In this document: positions 43,620-52,316 of the stretch, piece after piece
Numbering within the stretch: the stretch's first letter is position 1
Layout of the letters: each line of letters opens with the position of its first letter
Assembly: GCA_965530755.1 (NCBI GenBank)
Contig: CBESNA010000003.1
Coordinates: 62,001 to 126,000, forward strand
Origin: SZUA-35 sp965530755
GTDB taxonomy: Bacteria > Actinomycetota > Acidimicrobiia > Acidimicrobiales > SZUA-35
Reading direction: 5' to 3'
Length of the DNA: 64,000 nt
Program-made: the position numbers and the translations under genes
The notes under the pieces: generated by a model
Databases searched by the model: none
What the model was told of the DNA's origin: nothing
Seen by the model: the letters and a program-made list of their open reading frames with translations, nothing else

Positions 43620-46169
43620 TCATGACTTCAGTCGCTCGTCTTCGGGATCGAAGAGCGAGCCCTCGATGGCGGCGACCTTCACCGGGAACGTCTCGTTCTG
43701 GTAGCCAACCAGTAGGTCGGTCCCAACGACTGCGAGCTCGGTCGGGAGGTAGGCGAGCAGCAAGTGCTTACCGACCGACGGGCCGGGACCGGCGGTACAG
43801 ACTCGCGAGACGCGTCCGTGAGAGTCGACGATGCGCTCGCCATCGAGCGTGAGGATGGGCTCGTTGCCTCCCTGCGGATAACGCTTGCGTCCCTGTGAAT
43901 CAGTGAGGTCCTCGACCGTGAGCGTGCACATTTTGGCGATGGGTTCTGCGTCGCGAGCAGCGAGGTAGGCCTCCTTGCCGATGAAGTCGGCTGCCTTGAT
44001 CTTCGGGCGGGCGATACCGGCCTCGACCGGGTTGTATTCGCTCTCGAGCTCTGCCCCCATCAAGCGATAACCCTTCTCGAGACGACCGGAGGTTCCGTAG
44101 ACACCGCCACCGGTTGGCCGAAGGCCGAGGTCGGCGCCTGCTTCCATCAACGCATCCCACAGCGCAGGCCCGTTGTCCCATGCCGTGTAGATCTCCCAGC
44201 CGGTGTCGCCGACATAGGAGATGCGGAAGAGGGTGGCCTTGATCGGCCCGGATGCTGTCTGCAGTTCGACGTTGCGCAACGACCCGTACGGCGAACCGTC
44301 CTGGCTCAGATCATGGTCGGTGAGCTTTCCGACGATCGCCGGAGCGTTCGGACCCCACACACCGAGGGTGGTGGTGTCGAGCGTGATGTCGGTGAACGTC
44401 ACTGACCCGTCAGTGGGCAGGTACTTCTTGATCCAGAAGCTGTCGCGACCGCCGTCGAAGACGCCGGTCACGATGCGGACCTTGTCGTCCGCCACCCGCA
44501 TCATCGTGAGGTCGGAATGGAACCCTCCGTCCGGTGTCAGCCAAGGGGTGTACACCGATGAACCAACCGGCTTGTCGACCTTGTTGACCGCCAGATAGTC
44601 GGCGAACGCAACGGCGCCCGGACCCTCGAGCTCGTACACCTGGAATGCGCTGAGATCGACCATACCTGCGTTCTCACGGAGGTTCAGGTGCTCACCGACC
44701 GTGATCGGACTCCACCAGCGGTTGTCCCACTCGACCTCGCGCTCTTCGAGACCGTAACGCTCGACGAGGTCGGCGTTGGACTTGTACCACTGGGGGCGTT
44801 CCCAGGTTCGGGCGCTGAAGAACTCGGCCTCGAGCGCCTCCTGGCGGGAGAAGTAGGGGCTGACCTGCAGGTTGCGCTGGTTCTCCCACTGCTCGGACGG
44901 ATGGACGATGCCGTACGTCTTGTTGAAGTGCTCTTCGGCCCGGCTCCAGATGTGATCGTCGCTCTTCTCCTGCTCGTAGAAACGAGCGATGTCGGAGGCA
45001 TGCGAATCGATCACGCGGGGGTAGCCGTAGGTCATCCACTCGGCGACGACCTGCGCCATGCCCGGCCCCTCTTTGACCCAAACGGCGGCAGCCGACCACA
45101 GGTTGCGAACCTCCGGGATCTCGCCGAGGCATGGCATGGCGTCCGGTGTGAGGGACAGCAGCCCATTTATGGCGTACTTGATCTCGGCATCGCCGAGCAT
45201 GTCCATCAGCTCGATGGCCTGCTCCATCTGGTCGTCGAAGTCGTCCGGCGTGAACGGCATCTCGGTTGGCGACAGCGCGGCTTCGTCGTTCGACGGGATC
45301 TCGTCTGGGTGGTGCAGAATCGGACGGTGGGCGTAGGAGCCGACCTCCATCGAGCCTGCGCTCTGACGCTCGTAGCAGAACGTGTCCATGTCGCGAACGA
45401 TCGGGTAACCGATCTCGTTGTTCGTCTCAGCCAGGATGTCCATGGGGCCGACGTCGGCCATCTGGTGCACGGCGGGCACGAGCGGGATGTAGGCACCGGC
45501 CATGTTGGCTATTCGATTGCTCCACACTCCGCTGGCGATGACGACGTAGTCGGCCTCGATCGTCCCTTTGTCGGTGACGACGGCCTTGACCGTGGCCTGA
45601 CCGGGAACGTGGCTGGGCTCGGTCACGAGGTCGAGCACCTCGGTGTTGGCGAATACCTGGAGCACACCGTTGTCGATGGCCTTCGTGCGCATCCGCGTGC
45701 CGGTCTCGAGCGAGTCGACCACAGACACGCTCGGACAGTAGAAGCCACCCATGATGACCTCGTCGTTGATGAACGGCACCAGCTCCTTGACCTCGGCCGG
45801 CGTCAACAGCCGAGCGTCGACGCCCCACGACATCGCAGATGTCATGCGCCGATTGAGCTCGTTCATGCGTTCCTGCGTGCGAGCGACTTCGATGCCACCG
45901 CAGTCGACCGAGAGTTCGAGATCGCGATACTGATTGGCGCTCTGCACACCGAGGAGCGCCATCTCCTTGTTGTGATCGACAGGGAAGATGAAGTTCGATG
46001 CGTGGCCGGTCGATCCCCCGGGATTGGGCAACGGCCCTTTGTCGATCAGCACCATGTCGGTCCAGCCGAGGTCGGACAAGTGCCCGACAAGGCAATTGCC
46101 GACGATGCCGGCCCCGATGACGACGACCCTCGCACGAGACGGCACTGCGGTCGATGGCAAATCACTCAT
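43620..46169 (-). CDS. DMGDH/sarcosine-dehydrogenase-type flavoprotein with GcvT domain (copy 1)
   Basis: This 849-residue protein joins a DAO-type FAD oxidase (RVVVIGAGIVGNCLVGHL near residue 14; ADYVVIASGVWSNRIANMAG) to a C-terminal GcvT-like folate domain (MVDLSAFQVYELEGPGAVAF, TTLGVWGPNAPAIVGKL, ISYVGDTGWEIYTAW, RLEKGYRLMGAELESEYNPV). Such enzymes oxidise N-methyl groups of dimethylglycine or sarcosine and hand the formaldehyde unit to THF as methylene-THF, with electrons going to ETF. The flavin-binding segment reads GGSTGHASNF instead of GSTWH. ATG 46169 is preferred, with GGGG seven bases upstream; ATG 46196 is possible but close to the putative operator. It precedes etfBA and is divergent from the GntR gene. 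Exact substrate uncertain. Confidence 0.9.
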   Translation of the reverse strand: MSDLPSTAVPSRARVVVIGAGIVGNCLVGHLSDLGWTDMVLIDKGPLPNPGGSTGHASNFIFPVDHNKEMALLGVQSANQYRDLELSVDCGGIEVARTQERMNELNRRMTSAMSWGVDARLLTPAEVKELVPFINDEVIMGGFYCPSVSVVDSLETGTRMRTKAIDNGVLQVFANTEVLDLVTEPSHVPGQATVKAVVTDKGTIEADYVVIASGVWSNRIANMAGAYIPLVPAVHQMADVGPMDILAETNNEIGYPIVRDMDTFCYERQSAGSMEVGSYAHRPILHHPDEIPSNDEAALSPTEMPFTPDDFDDQMEQAIELMDMLGDAEIKYAINGLLSLTPDAMPCLGEIPEVRNLWSAAAVWVKEGPGMAQVVAEWMTYGYPRVIDSHASDIARFYEQEKSDDHIWSRAEEHFNKTYGIVHPSEQWENQRNLQVSPYFSRQEALEAEFFSARTWERPQWYKSNADLVERYGLEEREVEWDNRWWSPITVGEHLNLRENAGMVDLSAFQVYELEGPGAVAFADYLAVNKVDKPVGSSVYTPWLTPDGGFHSDLTMMRVADDKVRIVTGVFDGGRDSFWIKKYLPTDGSVTFTDITLDTTTLGVWGPNAPAIVGKLTDHDLSQDGSPYGSLRNVELQTASGPIKATLFRISYVGDTGWEIYTAWDNGPALWDALMEAGADLGLRPTGGGVYGTSGRLEKGYRLMGAELESEYNPVEAGIARPKIKAADFIGKEAYLAARDAEPIAKMCTLTVEDLTDSQGRKRYPQGGNEPILTLDGERIVDSHGRVSRVCTAGPGPSVGKHLLLAYLPTELAVVGTDLLVGYQNETFPVKVAAIEGSLFDPEDERLKS

Positions 46170-46198
46170 GTCCTGGCCCCGAATTCTGCTCGACATCT

Positions 46199-46227
46199 GA
46201 TATATCTGCTGTGTATCATTGCGATAC
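46199..46227. promoter_or_regulatory. Candidate operator/promoter between DMGDH copy 1 and GntR genes
   Basis: This unusually AT-rich stretch lies between divergent genes. It contains the palindrome GATATATC (46199-46206) and the inverted repeat GTATC-ATTGC-GATAC (46213-46227). The spacing and symmetry suit a dimeric GntR/FCD regulator. The binding protein and -10/-35 boxes are inferred, not shown. Confidence 0.5.
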
Positions 46228-46290
46228 TAGGGACCGACCCTGGACCACGCAACCCCCTCTCGAAGGGCGAACGGCGCTCGACCCCTCACC

Positions 46291-46980
46291 ATGACCCGAA
46301 TCACCAGCGCGGCACCGACGGCCACTCCCCTGTCACTGAGTGAGCAGGCGTACCAGCAGATCCGCCGGCAGATCATCCAGCTGGAGCTGGCGCCGGGCGA
46401 CGTTCTGCACGAGCACGAACTCCGCGAACGGCTGGACATCGGTAGAACCCCCATCCGCGAGGCGCTGCAACGACTTGCCCGAGAGCACTTCGTCCAGGTC
46501 ATCCCCCGCCGAGGAGTGTTTGTCACCAGCATTGATGTCGCCGAGCTCTCGACCTTGCTCGAAACGCGGCACGTGCTCGAGCCATACGCGGCGCGACTCG
46601 CTGCGGCCAGGGGGACAGACGAGCACTGGACGACAATGGCCGATGTCCTGGACGCGTCGGCGCTCGACGGCCTGACGCCGCCCGACCTCCTCGCCGTCGA
46701 TCGCCGCTGCCACGAGATCATGTGGTCGGCGGCCGCCAATCGTTTCCTGCTCGACACGCTCGACATGCTCTACGCACAGAGCGACCGACTGTGGCACCAG
46801 TACCTGTCCGATGTCGCCGACATGGGCCACGCCGTGACCGAACATCGTGACATCCTCGATGCGCTGCGAGCGGGTGACGGGGATCGGGTTGCCGAGCTCG
46901 TCGAACAACACGTCGAGTCCTTCGACGAGCGCATTCGGGCCGCCGTCACGGCCCACCTGTCGTCACCCCTCGCTGGGTGA
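46291..46980 (+). CDS. GntR-family transcriptional regulator, FCD (FadR-like) type
   Basis: This 229-residue regulator has an N-terminal winged helix (SEQAYQQIRRQIIQLELAPG; ELRERLDIGRTPIREALQRL; VIPRRGVFVTSID). The FCD ligand-binding domain follows with LETRHVLEPYAARLAA, DRRCHEIMWSAAANRFLLD and VTEHRDILDALRAGDGDRV; its Asp and His residues usually hold a metal and an organic acid. Divergence from the DMGDH-type gene, with inverted repeats between, suggests it controls that gene and etfBA, perhaps in response to a methylated glycine derivative. It may also affect fhs and metF downstream. All of that is inference from position. ATG 46291 is the first good start. Confidence 0.92.
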   Translation: MTRITSAAPTATPLSLSEQAYQQIRRQIIQLELAPGDVLHEHELRERLDIGRTPIREALQRLAREHFVQVIPRRGVFVTSIDVAELSTLLETRHVLEPYAARLAAARGTDEHWTTMADVLDASALDGLTPPDLLAVDRRCHEIMWSAAANRFLLDTLDMLYAQSDRLWHQYLSDVADMGHAVTEHRDILDALRAGDGDRVAELVEQHVESFDERIRAAVTAHLSSPLAG

Positions 46981-46984
46981 CCTC

Positions 46985-47034
46985 GACCTCGTCTCGAGGT
47001 CGTTCAGCTGACCGACTTCCACGATGCGGAAGTC
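46985..47034 (+). terminator. Two hairpins after the GntR gene
   Basis: GACCTCG-TCT-CGAGGTC (46985-47001) is a perfect 7-base-pair hairpin just after the stop. GACTTCC-ACGATGC-GGAAGTC (47014-47034) is a second. Neither has a T-run. They may end the GntR transcript or protect its 3' end ahead of fhs. Confidence 0.5.
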
Positions 47035-47139
47035 TCTCGCCTGGTGGGAACCGTCTCGCACAGCACAACCCTCCGCGCGACCGTTTACAAGCAACGGCGT
47101 TATGAGTCTTACTTGCCAGTCAGCCCCCGAGGAGTACCC

Positions 47140-48849
47140 ATGGGATTCCCTTCTGACCTCGAGATCGCCAAGCAGGCGAACCTCCGACCTCTGCCGGAGA
47201 TCGCCGAGGCGTCCGGTATCCCGACCGAGCTCCTCGAGCCGTACGGGACAGGGGCCGCGAAGATCAAGCTCGACGCCATCGAGGCCATGTCGGATCGGCC
47301 GAGGGCGAAATACGTCGTCGTGTCGGCCATCACCCCGACTCCCCTCGGTGAGGGTAAGACCACCACGACCGTCGGTCTCGGCCAGGCCTTCCAGCACATC
47401 GGATCCTCGGCCACGATCGCCATACGTCAGCCATCGATGGGACCGACCTTCGGCATCAAGGGTGGCGCCGCCGGCGGCGGCTACAGCCAGGTCGTTCCGA
47501 TGGAGCTGTTCAACCTGCACCTGACCGGCGACATGCATGCCGTCACCGCGGCCCACAACCTCTGCTCGGCCATGCTCGACGCCCACCTCTACCACGGCAA
47601 CGACGCCGGCTTCGACTTTCACAACATCACGTGGCGTCGCGTGCTCGACGTGAACGACCGCAGCCTCCGCAACGCCGTGATCGGCCTCGGCGGCCGACTC
47701 GACGGCATCCCGCGCGAGACCGGGTTCGACATCACTGCTGCTTCCGAGGTCATGGCCGCACTGGCGCTGTGTTTCTCGATGCAGGACCTGCGGGAACGCC
47801 TCGGCCGCATCGTGCTCGGCTACTCCACGGAGGGCACGCCGATCACGGCCGAGGAGATCGGGGCCGCCGGGTCGATGGCGGTGATCCTCATGGAAGCCAT
47901 CAAGCCGAACTTGATGCAGACGCTCGAGAACACACCTGCGCTGGTGCACACCGGCCCCTTCGGCAACATCGCCACCGGCAACAGCTCGATCGTGGCCGAC
48001 CGCATCGGCATCCACATGAACGAATTCCTCTTGACCGAAGCCGGCTTCGGCGCCGACATGGGCGCAGAACGGTTCTTCAACATCAAGTGCCGCTACTCCG
48101 GTATCGCTCCCGATGCCGCCGTGCTCGTGGCCACCGTGCGCGGCCTCAAAGCGCACTCCGGAAACCACAACATCGTGGCCGGCAAACCACTCCCCGACGC
48201 CCTGCTCGAGGCCAACCCGGACGAAGTCCACCAAGGTGGCGACAACCTGCGCAAGCAGCTCGAGAACATGCAGATCCACGGCGTGACCCCCGTTGTGGCC
48301 ATCAATGTCTTCCCGGGTGATCACGACGAGGACATCGCTGCAATCCACGAGATTGCTTCGGAGTTCGGAGCCCGGGCTGCGGTCAGCACGCATTTCTCCG
48401 ACGGTGGGCAAGGAGCGGCCGAACTGGCCGCAGCGGTCAAGGAGGCCGCTGAGGAGCCGAGCAACTTCGAGGTCCTCTATCCGGACGAGATGTCGATTCG
48501 CGACAAGATCAACGTCGTCGCCACGAAGATCTACGGCGCAGACGGCGTCGACTTCTCCCCGGCGGCATCCAAGCAGATCGACACCTACGAAGCAGCCGGA
48601 TTCGGAAATCTTCCCGTCTGCATCGCGAAGACACATCTGTCGATCAGCTCCGACGCCAAGCTGAAGGGTGCTCCCACGGGCTGGACCCTCCCCGTTCGCG
48701 AGGTCAGGGCGTCGGTCGGCGCCGGTTTCGTCTACCCGATCTGCGGCGACATGCGCACGATGCCCGGCCTCGGAAAGACGCCGGCCGCACAGAAGATCGA
48801 CCTCGATTTCTCCAACTCCGCCGCCGGCGAGATCGTGAACCTCTCATGA
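47140..48849 (+). CDS. fhs: Formate-tetrahydrofolate ligase
   Basis: This 569-residue enzyme interconverts formate, ATP and THF with formyl-THF. It has the P-loop TPTPLGEGKTTTTVGLGQA near residue 65, RQPSMGPTFGIKGGAAGGGY, HLTGDMHAVTAAHNL, GRIVLGYSTEGTPITAEEIG and VREVRASVGAGFVYPICGDM, and is full length. Run towards formate it makes ATP and would feed the formate dehydrogenase in this window; run the other way it assimilates formate. ATG 47140 has GAGGAG 6 bases upstream. It lies between the GntR gene and metF on the same strand. The long open frame opposite it is a codon-bias shadow. Confidence 0.97.
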   Translation: MGFPSDLEIAKQANLRPLPEIAEASGIPTELLEPYGTGAAKIKLDAIEAMSDRPRAKYVVVSAITPTPLGEGKTTTTVGLGQAFQHIGSSATIAIRQPSMGPTFGIKGGAAGGGYSQVVPMELFNLHLTGDMHAVTAAHNLCSAMLDAHLYHGNDAGFDFHNITWRRVLDVNDRSLRNAVIGLGGRLDGIPRETGFDITAASEVMAALALCFSMQDLRERLGRIVLGYSTEGTPITAEEIGAAGSMAVILMEAIKPNLMQTLENTPALVHTGPFGNIATGNSSIVADRIGIHMNEFLLTEAGFGADMGAERFFNIKCRYSGIAPDAAVLVATVRGLKAHSGNHNIVAGKPLPDALLEANPDEVHQGGDNLRKQLENMQIHGVTPVVAINVFPGDHDEDIAAIHEIASEFGARAAVSTHFSDGGQGAAELAAAVKEAAEEPSNFEVLYPDEMSIRDKINVVATKIYGADGVDFSPAASKQIDTYEAAGFGNLPVCIAKTHLSISSDAKLKGAPTGWTLPVREVRASVGAGFVYPICGDMRTMPGLGKTPAAQKIDLDFSNSAAGEIVNLS

Positions 48850-48879
48850 TGACTCCGTTGACGACTCGTTCGCCCGAGG

Positions 48880-48937
48880 GCTTGATCGAGCTCGCTTCGC
48901 TCGATCAAGCCGCGTCCCGTTTGCGCAGCTGCTGCGC
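48880..48937. repeat. Palindromes between fhs and metF
   Basis: GCTTGATCGAG (48880-48890) pairs perfectly with CTCGATCAAGC (48900-48910) around CTCGCTTCG. The sequence reads through the same CTCGCT(G/T)CGCTC core found in other palindromes of the window. A second, GCGCAGC-T-GCTGCGC, follows at 48923-48937. They may be a mobile palindrome, a processing site or a weak terminator. Confidence 0.72.
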
Positions 48938-48967
48938 TCCGACTCCGCAGCACCGAGAGGTCTGATC

Positions 48968-49855
48968 ATGGTTCTGTTTCGCAAAAGGGATTCCCACGTC
49001 GATGAGTTCCCGGAGTCAGACGCGGCCCGCGAACATCGGTTGGAGCTGACCCGCAACTTCACCATCGAGCTCGTGCCGATGAAGAGCCTCGACGAGGCCA
49101 GACGACACGTGCCGGCCCAGTCGACGATCTCGCTGACCTGCTCACCGGTCAAGGGAATCGCCGAGACCCAGCGTCTCACCGAGGAGCTCCTGGCCGAGGG
49201 ACACTCCCCGATCCCGCACATCGCCGCCCGCATGGTGCGCGATCGAGCCCATACGCAAGAGCTCGCAGCGTGGTGCCGCTCAACTGGAGTGTCGAAGGTG
49301 TTCCTGGTCGGTGGCGACGCCGACCCACCAGGTGGCTATTTCGACGCAGTCGAATTCCTGCGTGACTTCTTGGACACTGATCACGGGCTCGAAGCGATCG
49401 GGGTGACCGCTTATCCGGATCACCACGCCTACATTTCCGATGGGAATCTGCACGCGGCTCTGCACGCCAAGCAGACGATGCTGGCGGAGGCCGGCATCGC
49501 CGGTTGGTGCAGCACGCAGATGTGTTTCGACGCCGAGGTCCTCGAGGCATGGATGCGGGCCCAGCGGGCTGCAGGGCTCACGCTGCCGATCCATCTGGGC
49601 ATCTCCGGTGTGGTCGACAAGACGAAACTCCTCAGCACCGGCATGCGGATCGGGCTCGGCCAGTCGCTCGGCTACCTCAAGAAGAATCGTGCGGCGATCG
49701 CGAAGATGATGACATCGGCCGACTACGACCCGAACGACCTGCTGCTGCCGCTGAGCGAGGCGAACCTCGAGCTCGGGGTGACCGGCGTTCACATGTACAC
49801 GTTCAACCAGGTCGAGGCCACCGAGGCCTGGCGGGCCGACACCCTCGCCTGCTAG
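48968..49855 (+). CDS. metF: Methylenetetrahydrofolate reductase-like protein (MetF family)
   Basis: This 295-residue TIM-barrel flavoprotein belongs to the MTHFR family. NFTIELVPMKSLDEA carries the family glutamate, and SLTCSPVKG, HIAARMVRDRAHTQELA, VFLVGGDADPPGGYFDAV, IGVTAYPDHH and STQMCFDAEVLEAWM follow in the usual order. The AYPDHH and TQMCFD motifs replace the commoner GYPEGH and TQFFFD, so it is a divergent member. In this setting it may work in reverse, oxidising methyl-THF made by the corrinoid pathway to methylene-THF; direction is inferred. GAGAGG ends 7 bases before ATG 48968. It follows fhs after 118 bases containing palindromes. Confidence 0.87.
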   Translation: MVLFRKRDSHVDEFPESDAAREHRLELTRNFTIELVPMKSLDEARRHVPAQSTISLTCSPVKGIAETQRLTEELLAEGHSPIPHIAARMVRDRAHTQELAAWCRSTGVSKVFLVGGDADPPGGYFDAVEFLRDFLDTDHGLEAIGVTAYPDHHAYISDGNLHAALHAKQTMLAEAGIAGWCSTQMCFDAEVLEAWMRAQRAAGLTLPIHLGISGVVDKTKLLSTGMRIGLGQSLGYLKKNRAAIAKMMTSADYDPNDLLLPLSEANLELGVTGVHMYTFNQVEATEAWRADTLAC

Positions 49856-50131
49856 CAACCCGGGCCCGCCGTCGACATGCCAGCGCAAGTGCGCTCCATC
49901 GAGAAATCGAACGCCAGAACCACATCATCTTGGCCACCGGATTCCAGCCCGTGAGGTTCAGCTATCGCCACGTGATGGAACAACCGAACGATGTCGCAGC
50001 AACCCTCCGGCCCCTCCTCCCCCTCTCTCGACCAGCCTGGGCCGGAATCCGCCGCACGGCGGTGAATCTCGGCCCAGGTTCGGGGCGGTTTGTGGGTTTG
50101 GGCGGGCAGATCGGACCCAAGAAGGGCAGAA

Positions 50132-50839
50132 TCAGGCAGCGACCAGGCGTGCGGTGAGGGCGAACTGCGCCGCTCCCGCCACCAGCGTGCACACATGGAA
50201 GATCTCGTGGTAGCCGAACACCGTCGGTACCGGATTCGGGTGCTTGCGGCTGAAGCACAGGCCGCCGATGGCGTACACCAGGGCGGAGCCGAGCAACAGC
50301 GTCACCGCACCCGTGCCGAGCCGAGCATCGAGCGACGGGATGGCCAGCAGAGGCAGCCATCCCAGAACCGGAAAGAGCCATGGGCAGGGATCACGATCGA
50401 TCGTGAGCTGCGTGAGCTTCAGGAACGCACCGACAAACGCTCCTCCCCACGAGAGCACGACGAGAACCGTTCCACGAACCCCGCCGACGCCGATCAGTGC
50501 GATCGGGGTGGTGGCTCCGGCCATGTGGAAGAAGATCATCGAGTGGTCGAGACGTCGCATCCAGAAGCGGGCCATGACACTGTCCGCCAACCGGTGGTAG
50601 CTCGCACTCGTCAGGAACATCAAGAACCCGGTGAGGGCGTACGCAACAGCCGACACTCGAGCCTCCGGCGAGGCGTACCGCAGAACGAGCACGACGCCGG
50701 CGGGAAACGAGGCGACGGCACCGAGCTGATGGAAACGTCCCCGAAGGAGCGGTCGGGCTCCGTAGACCGGATTGGTGGCGATGGCCGAGTGGTCGACCAA
50801 CCGGATGTCGATTGCTGGTGCAAAGACGAGAGCTGCCAT
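50132..50839 (-). CDS. Hemolysin III / PAQR-family membrane protein
   Basis: This 235-residue protein has about seven helices. Family motifs are TSASYHRLAD, RRLDHSMIFFHMAGATTPIA and VPTVFGYHEIFHVCTLVAGA, whose histidines, serine and aspartate bind zinc in PAQR proteins. Bacterial members (YqfA, HlyIII) are named for weak haemolysis, but the true role is thought to be in membrane lipid homeostasis. Start ATG 50839 gives a full-length protein. It stands alone on the minus strand. The 276 bases between it and metF contain no gene or motif I can support. Confidence 0.88.
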   Translation of the reverse strand: MAALVFAPAIDIRLVDHSAIATNPVYGARPLLRGRFHQLGAVASFPAGVVLVLRYASPEARVSAVAYALTGFLMFLTSASYHRLADSVMARFWMRRLDHSMIFFHMAGATTPIALIGVGGVRGTVLVVLSWGGAFVGAFLKLTQLTIDRDPCPWLFPVLGWLPLLAIPSLDARLGTGAVTLLLGSALVYAIGGLCFSRKHPNPVPTVFGYHEIFHVCTLVAGAAQFALTARLVAA

Positions 50840-50921
50840 GCATCGAACTTAGAAACCACTTCGCCGCGCCGAATCGGGGTCGTCCCCCTCCCCGACATGT
50901 CGTTCTAGGGGTGAGACGAGG

Positions 50922-52157
50922 TCAACCGCCCGTGGTCGACCAGTGCCACGCCTCGCTCGGGAGGTTGATCAGCCCGAAGCTTCCGGCATTGGCGACCATC
51001 CAGTTGAAGCCGGCGCTGCCCGGAGTGAGGATCGCTCCGTTCTCGGTGAAGTCGATGGCAAGACCGAGCTCGTGCTGTGACGCCCCGGGGCGTGCCGTCG
51101 GAGGCGAACACTCCCCGGCGGGACGTTCGAAGATGTCGTAACCGCTCGTGCCGCAGTGAGCGATGCGGAGGGTGATCTGGTCTTCGCGTGGCCGAAAACC
51201 GCCACCATGGAGATCGATGCCATCGGAACGGGCCGCTCCGACCAGTGCCTGCACCTGCCCGGCGATCTGTGCGTTCACGACCATCGGGGGAATCGCGACG
51301 GTGGTCGCCACCGTCGGCACCGGAGCGGCTTCGGCGGGCGTATCCGATCCGCCGGTCACGGGCCCGGCCGCCACAGAGGCATCCTGCACGCCGTCACCGC
51401 TGGTGGCGGCCGCTCCCCGATCGTCTGGCAGCCCAATCGGGACCTGCACGGTCACCGACGTGATCGTGACGAGGTCGACCTCCGGACGCTCCTCGGTCAG
51501 GAGCTCGTGGGTCAGACGATCGATGGCCTCGCTTCTTGCTGCGACCATCGTCTCGAGGCGGTCGTAGATCTGCGTTGCATTGCGGTGGATTCGCTGGGCA
51601 ACGTCGTCGGCGGCCACCCGTTCGGCAAGGACGATCGAGATGGCCTCGACGTCGGCCTCGGCTTCGGCGATTGCCGCATCCGCAGCTTCGACCCGAGCGA
51701 TGAGCGCCTCGGTGACGGCGACGACGGGTTGTGCCTGCCGCGCCCGTTCCGCATCGCTTCCGTAGATCTCCTGGAGGCCGAGATCGCCGAGGACCCACAT
51801 CGTGATCGAGTAGCCCTCCACCTCCTCTTCCATGTCGGCTCGGTGGTCGCGGACTGCGTCGAGGACATCCTCGGCATCTGCGAGCTCCCGCTCGACCTCG
51901 ACCCGGGCAGCGGCCGTCGTCTCGGCCACTCCCTTGGTGTGGACCTCGTACTCGGCAACGGGGAGACGCCGACCCTCGATCTCGTCGTCCTGCAGCTCCC
52001 ACGGGTCGAAATCGATCGCCGCCAGCGCAGAGATCTGGAGCTCGATGCCTTCGGGCACCACGCCGTCGTCCTGGGCTCCCGCCGTCCCACTGAGCACGGC
52101 GATCACGAGCAAGATCGTTCCCGCGACGCGTGTGGTGATCGGCCTTCGTTGCACCAC
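50922..52157 (-). CDS. Secreted VanY-like D-Ala-D-Ala carboxypeptidase (peptidase M15B) with coiled coil
   Basis: This is a 411-residue exported peptidase. A signal peptide (TRVAGTILLVIAVLSGTAGA) is followed by a long Ala/Glu/Arg-rich region at roughly residues 55-210, probably coiled coil, and a Pro/Val/Thr-rich linker. The C-terminal M15B domain has GASQHELGLAIDFTENG, the S-x-H-x-x-G-x-A-x-D zinc motif, and SEAWHWS, the E-x-x-H-x completion. It would trim D-Ala from peptidoglycan stems or cut cross-bridges. The coiled-coil front resembles that of PcsB/RipA-like wall hydrolases. The start is uncertain: GTG 52157 fits the signal peptide; GTG 52220 would add 21 residues. It is divergent from the MFS gene. 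Confidence 0.85.
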   Translation of the reverse strand: MVQRRPITTRVAGTILLVIAVLSGTAGAQDDGVVPEGIELQISALAAIDFDPWELQDDEIEGRRLPVAEYEVHTKGVAETTAAARVEVERELADAEDVLDAVRDHRADMEEEVEGYSITMWVLGDLGLQEIYGSDAERARQAQPVVAVTEALIARVEAADAAIAEAEADVEAISIVLAERVAADDVAQRIHRNATQIYDRLETMVAARSEAIDRLTHELLTEERPEVDLVTITSVTVQVPIGLPDDRGAAATSGDGVQDASVAAGPVTGGSDTPAEAAPVPTVATTVAIPPMVVNAQIAGQVQALVGAARSDGIDLHGGGFRPREDQITLRIAHCGTSGYDIFERPAGECSPPTARPGASQHELGLAIDFTENGAILTPGSAGFNWMVANAGSFGLINLPSEAWHWSTTGG

Positions 52158-52316
52158 TGTTCTACGGCCGATTCGGTGGCAGGGTGTGGCGTTTTGGGCC
52201 GTTCGGACCAGGTGACCCACGACCAGCTCTCATTCGGCGAGCTGGGTCTCGAATCACCTCCTGATTTGCTAGCGTCCCGCGTCAGTCGTCCCTTCTCCAC
52301 CCGGTCGTCACGCCCC

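Noticed and set aside
46981..47139. THF or other riboswitch ahead of fhs
   Set aside because: Only two simple hairpins are visible; no riboswitch consensus could be matched by eye.
46963..48636. Long minus-strand open frame opposite fhs (about 557 codons)
   Set aside because: It is a mirror of the GC-rich codon pattern of fhs, has no recognisable domain, and fhs is certain on the plus strand.
51156..52316. Upstream extension of the MFS gene
   Set aside because: It would run antisense through the peptidase gene and lacks protein-like character; the family N-terminus starts near 52317.
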